Assembly (NCBI GenBank): GCA_008015855.1 | Contig: SSGK01000045.1 | Location: forward strand, 1 to 18,390 | Reading direction: 5' to 3' | DNA length: 18,390 nt | DNA from: Candidatus Altimarinota bacterium | GTDB lineage: Bacteria > Patescibacteriota > Gracilibacteria > BD1-5 > UBA2023 | Part shown: in pieces, positions 10,239 through 17,372 of the stretch | Numbering within the stretch: position 1 is the first letter of the stretch | Layout of the letters: each line of letters opens with the position of its first letter | Notes under the pieces: generated by a model | What the model saw: the letters and a program-made list of their open reading frames with translations, nothing else | What the model was told of the DNA's origin: nothing | The model's database searches: none | Position numbers and translations under genes: made by a program

Positions 10239-11162
10239 ATGAATCAAATAACAAAGGATGAAGAAAATTCTAAAACCACACCTCCCGACGAACAAATTCA
10301 AGAATTAGAGTGAGGCACACAGTTAGATGAAGACAGTGATTCAAACGCATCACCGGTTAATTCTGGGATGCAAGAATTTCTTTGATTTCTACGTGATATT
10401 GTCATCATTATTATATTGGCACTTTCTATTCGTACTTTCATTGCATCTCCATTTCAAATCAAATGACAATCAATGGAAAATAGCTATCACGATGGTGAAT
10501 ATATTTTAGTGGATCGTTTTTCATATATTAAAACAGAGAAACTTTCTGAGTATCCATATGACACAACCGTCGTGGATAAGCTTACAAAAGTGTTTACTGT
10601 TATGTATAACAACACTCTGGCACACCTTCCTATCCATGTATGAGATCCAAAACGATGAGATGTAGTAGTAATTACTCCTCATGTGGATGAACAAAAACAA
10701 TACTATATTAAGCGAGTTATTGGAATTCCATGAGATACCATTCGAATCAAGGAAGGAAAGGTATTTATAAAGAAGCCAGAAACTACTGGAACGGGTGAGT
10801 TTATTGAATTAAAAGAAGAATACTTGTCAGAGACGAATAAGAATGGAACATACCTTCCTCATGGAGTAACTGAAGATGAATTCGTTATTCCTGAAGGAAA
10901 ATACTGGGTAATGGGTGATAATCGTCAGAATTCAGCAGATTCACGATCTTGTTTCCGAAGTTGTCTCGTAGAAAAAAGTACACATTTTATTAAGCGATCA
11001 GATATCCTTGGAAAGGTAATGCTTGATTTTGGATATATTCAAATTTTTAAAAAAGACGAAGAAACAGGATCTCTTAAGATGCAAAGACCTTCTATCATGT
11101 ATCCTGCTCGATGGTTTGATCATCCAAAAGATTGGACATATTCAGAACTTGAATGAAAATAA
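10239..11162 (+). CDS. lepB: Signal peptidase I (LepB)
   Basis: This membrane serine protease removes signal peptides from Sec substrates. The 307-residue product starts with about 50 acidic and polar residues, then one membrane segment (about 54-69, DIVIIIILALSIRTFIA). Box B follows with catalytic Ser78 in GQSMENSYHDGEYILVDRF. The Lys general base is K158 in YYIKRVIGIPGD, and box E is VMGDNRQNSADSR (224-236). Two cysteines (238 and 242) follow box E directly in place of the usual aromatic/Gly residues. About seven TGA glycines occur, one of them (10464) just before the catalytic QSM. The start could also be ATG 10206, overlapping secA by 14 bases; I prefer 10239. truB starts 3 bases after the stop. 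Confidence 0.93.
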
Positions 11163-11165
11163 AAT

Positions 11166-12041
11166 ATGTTCTACCTCATCAATAAGCCCCGGGGATTGAG
11201 TTCGTTTGATGTCATTCGGAAATTAAGAAAAATACTTCAGATTCGGCAGATGGGACATACAGGAACACTTGATCCACTAGCAGAATGATGTCTCCTTATT
11301 GCAACTTGAAATAGTACCAAACTCATTCCTTATATCGAAAAGGCTAGAAAAACCTATATAGCTTCTATTTCAATAGATGGAATCAGCGAAAGTCTTGATC
11401 TCGGCACTGATATAATCAAAAGTAATCCTCTCTTTTTGAAAAAGAAAGAAAAGGATATTTCATATGAAAGAGTAAAGAACTATATCGAAGAAATCCTTCC
11501 ATGAAAACAGAATCAAATTCCTCCGAAGTATAGTGCCATCCATATTAATGGAGTACGCGCTTATGAATTAGCACGAAAAAATATTGAGGTTACTATGCCA
11601 ATGCGTGAAATTGAGATATTTTCAAGCAGATTAATTTCATACACTTTTCCTCATATTGAAATCGAAGTAACGGTTTCAAGTGGGACTTACATTCGATCTC
11701 TTGCACAGGATGTTGGTCTATTTTTTTGATGTGAGTGAGGATATTTAACTCGACTGATTCGAACTCAGATTGATTCTCTCGATATAGAGTATTCTCAGAA
11801 TCTAGAAACTTTCAATAAAGATATCTGAATTCCCTATGCGAAACTTTTTTCAGATATCCCAATCCTCTCATTGTCAGAAAAAGGGTATACTGATATAAAA
11901 CATGGACGAGTTATTTGAACTGAATGAAAGGAAAATATAACACCTTGATGTCCTTTATTTCTTTCACATAAGGATGAGATATTTGCTATTGGATCGCTTA
12001 ATAACGAATGAATTCAAGTAACTCGAAATAATATCACATAA
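11166..12041 (+). CDS. truB: tRNA pseudouridine(55) synthase TruB
   Basis: TruB isomerises U55 in the T-loop of tRNAs. The 291-residue protein has MFYLINKPRGLSSFDVIRKLR, then the catalytic motif GHTGTLDPLAEG (Asp36), ARKTYIASI, NQIPPKYSAIHINGVRAYELAR, and SSGTYIRSLAQDVG with the late conserved Arg. A C-terminal region follows that could be a PUA-like domain. About ten glycines are TGA, one of them in the LAEG turn of the catalytic loop. Two CGG codons near the N-terminus read sensibly as Arg. It lies 3 bases after lepB, so it is co-transcribed with the export genes. No terminator is visible in the 68 bases after it. Confidence 0.95.
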
Positions 12042-12067
12042 ATTCACATAATCTTTACGCTCAAATC

Positions 12068-12093
12068 TTGACTTACTGTTTTTTTCAGATAAT
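12068..12093 (+). promoter_or_regulatory. Weak candidate promoter for the exported-protein gene
   Basis: TTGACT (12068-12073), a short 14-base spacer and GATAAT (12088-12093) lie 16 bases before the ATG at 12110. The spacer is shorter than ideal. A TATAAG at 12100-12105 is too close to the start codon to serve unless the message is leaderless. Confidence 0.35.
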
Positions 12094-12109
12094 CTTCATT
12101 ATAAGATAT

Positions 12110-12556
12110 ATGAAAAAATTATTAATCCTTTTCATTCTTGCCCTTTGAATCACCTCAATTTTTTGAGGTCTTTCTGCATTTGCTGCATCATGAGATACAA
12201 CCACTATTGATACTGAGACAGAAACAGGATCAAAGATGTCTGATCCTGATGAGGAAAAAATAGAAACCATTATTGCAATTAATACGAAATTATTCGAAGC
12301 ATATAAAGTAATTATCGATAAAAAACTCAAAAAAATTGATACCTCTATCGCTGATCTTCCGGATGACGTAAAAATTGGTATCTACAAGAATCTTATTCGA
12401 TCATTTGAAAAAACCATCACAAAGATGCAGAATCAAAAGAGTTCTCGCAAATCACTCTCTGAGAAGAAACCAGCTGATGTTATTCTTGAGGTATATATGT
12501 ACATGAAAAAGTACTACGAAGATAAAATTACCCAATTAAAACTCTCAGAAAAATAA
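12110..12556 (+). CDS. Small exported helical protein of unknown function
   Basis: The 148-residue product begins with a clear signal peptide (MKKLLILFILALGITSIFGG then LSAFAAS), with a probable cleavage after an AFA/AA site near residue 26. A Thr/Asp/Glu-rich linker follows. The rest is Lys/Ile/Glu-rich and probably alpha-helical, with few aromatics except a YMYMKKYY patch near residue 132. The mature protein has no cysteine and I see no known motif. Three TGA glycines all lie in the signal peptide and just after it. With a Sec signal and the neighbouring lepB, it is likely a substrate of the export genes upstream. It ends in its own strong terminator. Function not recognised. Confidence 0.8.
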
Positions 12557-12590
12557 TAAATCCCCTTTTATAAAAAGGGGATTTATTTAT
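12555..12590 (+). terminator. Intrinsic terminator after the exported-protein gene
   Basis: A 15-base stem (12555-12569 with 12573-12587) around a 3-base loop has a CCCC/GGGG core and a T-rich 3' flank. It overlaps the last two bases of the stop codon. A TATAAT (12588-12593) at its end could serve the next gene. Confidence 0.85.
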
Positions 12591-12620
12591 AATAGCGATA
12601 TTATTCCTCATAATACATTC

Positions 12621-13787
12621 ATGCAAACATCGGAACTTACCATTTGGTGAAAAAAGATATTTATACTCCTTATACTTGGTGCAGCACTCTATATTGCATA
12701 CATTCTGAGTAGTATTATACTCATGATATTTCTTGCTGGATGTATTACACTAGTAACATATCCACTCATTGAAAAATGAGAACAATATAAAATTCCAGCA
12801 TGGATGAGCATTACCAGTGTATATCTCGTTGTTTTCTTGTTTGGACTCATAATCATCGGAGCAATTGTTCCTATTTTTATAGAATATATAACTCGAGGAA
12901 TTGAATCAATCACTGCAACCATTCGCTATATTCAAATCACCTATACAACCAGCTGAATTGAATGATTTCAATTACCAAAATATATTGAATCATGACTCCA
13001 ACTCATTATCGGGAACGCCAGTCTTGATAATATATTCTATCTTCTTGAAAGAAACGCTGAAGCGATACAATCAGTACTGAAGAATTCTCTCTCATTAATA
13101 ACCAATAGTAGCATTACGGTTATTGGGAATATTGGCTCAACCATTACACAGAGTATGCTCGTTATCATTATGAGCTTTCTTATGAGTCTTGAGCGAAAAG
13201 CAATAGGAAAATTCCTTCTTGAAGTTATTCCTTCAAAATTTCACCAATACATTAAAAGTCGCTTTCATTCAACTCAAAAAATAATTGGTCATTGGATGAA
13301 ATGACAACTCATTCTTGGGGGAAGCATCTTTATAGTCACATTTATCGGCCTTTCTGTTTGCCAGTGGATATTTGATTTTGATACAGAGCGCGTCTTTACT
13401 CTGGCTCTTATCGCAGGACTTATGGAATTTATACCGTATATCGGACCTTTTATCGCTCTTCTTCCAGCACTAGTAATAGGACTCTGAATATCATGGAAAA
13501 TTGGTTTTGTTATCCTTATTCTCTATATTATTATTCAACAGATAGAGAATAATGTGCTCGTTCCGATTATCATGAGCAAGTCACTGGAGCTGTCTCCTTT
13601 CCTCGTATTCATAGTAATGCTTGCAGGATGATCGCTTGGTGGAATTATCGGAATCATACTGGCAGTTCCTTTTGCAGCCATTATTCGTATGCTGACTATC
13701 GATTATATTCGACGTAAGAATACGATAGAAAAAAATGAACAGGAAAGAGAACCAAAAACCCTTCTTGAAAGAGTTACTGGAAAATAA
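12621..13787 (+). CDS. AI-2E/PerM-family membrane protein
   Basis: The 388-residue protein has the AI-2E transporter (PF01594) plan. Two or three N-terminal membrane segments are followed by a long amphipathic middle region (about 95-200). A second membrane block contains the family signatures ALIAGLMEFIPYIGPFIALLPA, IIQQIENNVLVPIIMSKSLELSPFLV and GGIIGIILAVPFAAIIRML. The polar tail ends at TAA 13785-13787. About eight glycines are TGA. Members have been linked to autoinducer-2 export or Na+/H+ antiport, but substrate cannot be told from sequence. Start ATG 12621 has no Shine-Dalgarno, and a TATAAT lies 27 bases upstream of it. Confidence 0.92.
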
Positions 13788-13812
13788 AATCCCCCTCAGG
13801 GGATTTTATTTT
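13781..13812. terminator. Bidirectional terminator between the AI-2E-family gene and the murE-like gene
   Basis: A perfect 14-base stem (13781-13794 with 13799-13812) with a CTCA loop has CCCC/GGGG next to the loop and A/T runs outside. The AI-2E-family stop (13785-13787) lies in the left arm and the murE-like stop (13812-13814) touches the right arm. Confidence 0.87.
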
Positions 13813-15125
13813 TATACCATAACTTGTGCATCTAACTCCATAAGAATTTCCTCTATCTTCTTTTTATCATTCCAAGGAATCGATCATTGATTGGTTACAA
13901 GAACTGTCTCAGATCATTTTCCAGCAACCAGTACAACGTCATCATTTTTAGCAATCATAAGAGCTGTCCGTATAGCATCTTCCCTTTCTGGGATAATCCA
14001 AAACCCCTCTCCTTCTTTTCTTGTAATTCATTTTACAACATCTCGGATAATCTTACTGGAATCTTCTGTATAAGTATCATCATCTGTAAGAATAATAATA
14101 TCAGAATGCTTTTCTACTACTTTCCCCATCTTTGGACGCTTTGATGTATCCCTGTCACCTGTTGCTCAAAATACGGTAATAATACGTCATGCATGTCTTT
14201 CTCGTAATGTAGCCAATACATTATCAAGTGAATCTTCCGTATGAGCATAATCTACCACAACATGCACTCATCGTTTATTGGGAATATATTCCATACGACC
14301 AGGAACCGCATGCATGGTATTCATTATCTTCTGAATATCAGCTACTTCTACTTTTTGAGAAATAAGCACACAAATAGCAGCAAGAATATTATATACATTA
14401 AAAGTACCTGCGAGGCTCGTTTTTACCGAAAATGAATTTGAAGGCATTCGCACATCAAAATGCATTCATGTAGCATCTTGTATAATATTTTTTGCCTGAA
14501 TTTGAGCAGATGGATAGAGTCAATAGGTATACATACTATCAACCACAATATCTTTATTTATAAACTCACTTGCATACTGAGAATCTGCATTCACCACTCA
14601 TACCTTCTTAATATCTCGACGAACTCAGTGTGAATAGAGGGAGCTGAAAAGTTTTTGTTTTGTAGCTACATAGTGTTCCATGGTTCCATGTAAATCAAGA
14701 TGATCCTGAGAGATATTCGTAAGAACTGCCACATCAAACTCTAATCCATAATTTCTATGAAAATGAATTGCATGACTCGATGTTTCAATGACTGCATAGT
14801 TACATCCTGCCTTTTTCGCTTCTTTTAAAAACTTCCATAGAACAAATGGAGATGGCGAGGTCATCTTATGATTATTATTCTGTAATTCTCCATTTATCAT
14901 GAGATTTGCGGTAGAAAACATGCAAACTTTCTTCCCGGCCTTTTGAAGTCATTCTGCAATAATATTACTCACTGTTGTTTTTCCTTTTGTACCCGTCACT
15001 CAGATAACAATCATATCTTTTGTTGGGTTGCCTGAAAGAGAAAAAGCAGTTATTCATTTGAGAAAATGCCAACTTGATCGAATTGGACTATTAACTGGTA
15101 TTATCTTTCGAAGAAACTGAATCAT
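13812..15125 (-). CDS. MurE-like Mur ligase, short N-terminus
   Basis: This is a Mur-family amide ligase, most like UDP-MurNAc-tripeptide synthetase MurE, which adds the third peptidoglycan stem residue. The P-loop VTGTKGKTT is at residues 43-51. IETSSHAIHFHRNYGLEFDVAVLTNISQDHLDLHGTMEHY is the central MurE-type signature. AVPGRMEYIPNK and the C-terminal region with GDRDTSKRPKMG complete the ATPase and ligase domains. The 437 residues leave only about 40 before the P-loop, where MurE normally has a domain of about 100 residues that holds the UDP-sugar. The DNPR motif of diaminopimelate enzymes is absent, and the site reads TDDDTYTEDS. The amino acid added cannot be inferred, and the acceptor may differ from classical UDP-MurNAc-dipeptide. 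Start ATG 15125; def lies divergent upstream. Confidence 0.88.
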
Positions 15126-15148
15126 ATGAATAATGAAAATGAATACCG

Positions 15149-15180
15149 TTGAATTTTATAAAAAAGTGATTACAATTCAA
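15149..15180. promoter_or_regulatory. Overlapping face-to-face promoters for def and the murE-like gene
   Basis: On the plus strand TTGAAT (15149-15154), a 16-base spacer and TACAAT (15171-15176) point towards def. On the minus strand TTGAAT (15175-15180) is followed by TATAAA (15155-15160) or TAAAAT (15153-15158), with 14- or 16-base spacers, pointing to the murE-like gene. TTGAATT and AATTCAA make the ends of an inverted repeat, so each promoter's -35 overlaps the other's -10 region. Confidence 0.4.
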
Positions 15181-15207
15181 CTACAAATAATATATATTTC
15201 ACCGTCA

Positions 15208-15678
15208 ATGTCACTCAAAATAGAAACCGGTAACACAAATCAGATATTACGAACTGTAAGTGAAAAGTTACAACCCACAGAAATTAAAAGTTATAAAAAA
15301 ATAATCCAGGAAATGTTGGATTATATCAAGGATCCGGAAAATGGATGAGTAGGGCTTGCGGCTCCTCAGATATGAGTAAATAAGCGGATTATTGTTGTTT
15401 CACTTATGCAGACATATGAAGATGAAAACTTCAGAACAATTCCTATGATAAATCCAGAGATATTTGAACATTCTACCGATCAATGTCTTGATGAAGAGGG
15501 TTGCTTATCAGTTCCTTGAGAACACGGAGATGTTCTTCGATGGAATTGGATAAAAGTACGATTCTATGATGAAAAATGACAAGAAAAGAGTCTCCTTCTT
15601 AAGAATCTAGCCGCACGAATTGTACAACATGAAATTGATCACCTGGATGGAATTCTATTTATAGATAAGATCCAATAA
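15208..15678 (+). CDS. def: Peptide deformylase
   Basis: This metalloenzyme removes the formyl group from the first Met of nascent proteins. The 156-residue product has all three motifs: GGVGLAAPQIG (46-56, with TGA at Gly47), EGCLSVPG (97-104, metal ligand Cys99) and QHEIDHLDG (140-148, ligands His141 and His145, catalytic Glu142). I start it at ATG 15208 (MSLKIETGNTNQILRTVSEKL, matching the family's usual beginning) because a promoter-like pair lies at 15149-15176. The frame is open back to ATG 15133, giving 25 more residues without deformylase character. Four TGA glycines are used. The gene ends in a two-way terminator shared with the next, convergent gene. Confidence 0.93.
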
Positions 15679-15705
15679 AAAAAACGAGCTATAGCTCGTT
15701 TTTTT
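15677..15705. terminator. Bidirectional terminator after def
   Basis: ACGAGC (15684-15689) pairs with GCTCGT (15694-15699) around TATA, and the stem is extended by an A run on the left and a T run on the right. Both flanking stops (def 15676-15678; opposite gene 15704-15706) sit in these runs. Confidence 0.88.
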
Positions 15706-16228
15706 ATGCAAAGGTATTAGAAACGTTTTTTAAAAGAATACGCGTAGCGTCGGGAAATTTAATATTTTCAAGATATGATATAATTTTTTCAAAAATAGCA
15801 TATGGATTCATTTTTACAAACAAAAAGCTATTCCCTTCAAAGTGCATTGGATCAAATTCATGAAGTGAGACTGATAAATGATTTTCCTTTGGAAGAATTG
15901 GAACCACTCAAGCACGCATCATATCCATAATGCTCACATTTCAAGAAACCCCCTCTGTAACAAAGGCATCAAATGCGAGATACTCATCAATTGAAAGACT
16001 CGACACGATAGCCGTATTTTGCATCGGAGGATGGGAATGTTCTGCAATACATATAACACCAATATCCGCTACATTGCAAGCCTCCATAACCTGCTGACAT
16101 AATGAAGTTTCTGATATATCAAGCACAATAAGCGATCGAACATTCTGTGCAATACTATATTTCTTGCATAGTTGTTTCTTCGCAAGATTCTTTTGCTCAC
16201 GCAAAGTAGGTGTAGAATTGATTTTCAT
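15704..16228 (-). CDS. Small protein resembling the C-terminal end of a glycogen/starch synthase
   Basis: The 174-residue protein is intact from ATG 16228 to TAA 15704-15706 when TGA is read as Gly. Several stretches follow the order of a GT5 glycogen-synthase donor domain. A Lys-rich KKQLCKKYSIAQNVRSLIVLDI resembles the start of the domain. FDAFVTEGVSGNVSIMDMMRAGVVPILP corresponds to the DAFLMPSxxEPCGLxxxxAMRYGTxPIV region. EFDPMHFEGNSFLFVKMNPYAIFEKIISYL corresponds to the GxGFxFxxxxxxALxxAIxRAL region. The acceptor domain and much of the nucleotide-binding part are missing, so catalysis is doubtful. It may be a degenerate remnant or a small binding/regulatory protein. It sits between def (convergent) and dus (divergent). 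Similarity was judged by eye. Confidence 0.7.
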
Positions 16229-16321
16229 AAAGAAAATATGTGTATTTGTATAAGTAACAAAGGTATAGTAGCATATGTTTTTCTATTTTGCGAATATTTC
16301 TTCTTGACTCAATAAAAAATA

Positions 16322-16349
16322 TTGTACACTTAGCAAAGATTTTTATAAA
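16322..16349 (+). promoter_or_regulatory. Candidate dus promoter giving a near-leaderless message
   Basis: TTGTAC (16322-16327), a 16-base spacer and TATAAA (16344-16349) would start transcription only a few bases before the ATG at 16359. An alternative is TTGACT (16304-16309), a 15-base spacer and TACACT (16325-16330). Confidence 0.4.
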
Positions 16350-16358
16350 ACAAAAAAT

Positions 16359-17369
16359 ATGAATAAGAATTTTTGGCTTAATAAAGCTCAGGAATGACCC
16401 ATATGTGCATTAGCTCCAATGGATGGATATACAGATTCCCCTTATAGGCAAGTTGTGAAAGAAATTGCACCGAATACGGTAGTATTTAGTGAATTTTATA
16501 GCGCCGATGGCCTTGTCCACTCTAAAGAATTACAAAAAAAAGCTCTAACGCATAATCAAAAAGAGTATCCCCTTATTATTCAAATATTCTGAAAAGATCC
16601 AGAAAAATTTCGTGATGCTGCCCAAATTATTGAGTCCTATGGAATAACATGAATTGATATTAATATGGGATGCCCTGCAAAGAAAGTTGTAAAGAGTGGC
16701 CATGGGTCTTCTCTTATGATTCAAAGAGAAACGGCGTTTAAAATTGTTGAAGAGATGTCAAAAGCCGTTTCCATTCCCATTTCAGTAAAAACACGACTCG
16801 GCTGGGAAAATCATGAACTACTCATTGACTTCTGTAAATGACTTCAAGACGCATGAGCAAATCTTGTCACTGTACACTGAAGAACGTATAAACAAGCCTT
16901 TACTGGTCAGGCAAATTTTGAATGAATCTATGAATTAAAAAAACACTTGAATATTCCTGTTATATGTAATGGAGATATCCTAAATTATGATGATGGTATC
17001 AAGAAAATGAATAATCTGGATGGCTTTATGATTGGACGTGCAAGTTTTGGAAATCCTTGGTGTTTTTTACCATGAGATTATACACCAACACTTACGGAAA
17101 TTATTCAGACGATAAAAAAACATGGAGATCTTCTCTGGGAAATGAAGTGAAAAAAGTGAATGCTTGAAGCAAGAAAGCATCTTGTACAATATCTCCATAG
17201 CTTCCCTTGAGTAAAAGAATACAGAACAAATCTCGTACATGTGGAGAGTCCAGAAGAGATTCATGATATACTCAATCGCATAGAGAAAGAACATTCAGAA
17301 TTACTCAATATGCGAATTAAATCATCTACCAAGGAATCATATGAAACCGCATGGTGATGCGAGTGTTAA
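16359..17369 (+). CDS. dus: tRNA-dihydrouridine synthase (Dus family)
   Basis: This flavoprotein reduces specific uridines in tRNA to dihydrouridine. The 336-residue product has LAPMDGYTDSPYRQVV, FSEFYSADGLVHS, PLIIQIFGKDPEKF, the catalytic-Cys motif DINMGCPAKKVVKSGHGSSLM (Cys105), ISVKTRLGW, VHGRTYKQAFTGQANF, VICNGDI and FMIGRASFGNPW with its flavin-phosphate loop. A helical C-terminal domain ends in the unusual tail WGCEC. About twelve TGA glycines are used, among them the conserved Gly of VHGRT. Which Dus subfamily (DusB-like is my best guess) cannot be settled by eye. It converges on the glycosyltransferase gene, with 3 bases between the stops. Confidence 0.94.
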
Positions 17370-17372
17370 TTA

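Noticed and set aside
15133..15207. Longer deformylase start at ATG 15133 or 15139
   Set aside because: The extra 25 residues do not look like deformylase, and they cover a promoter-like pair. The ATG at 15208 gives the usual N-terminus.
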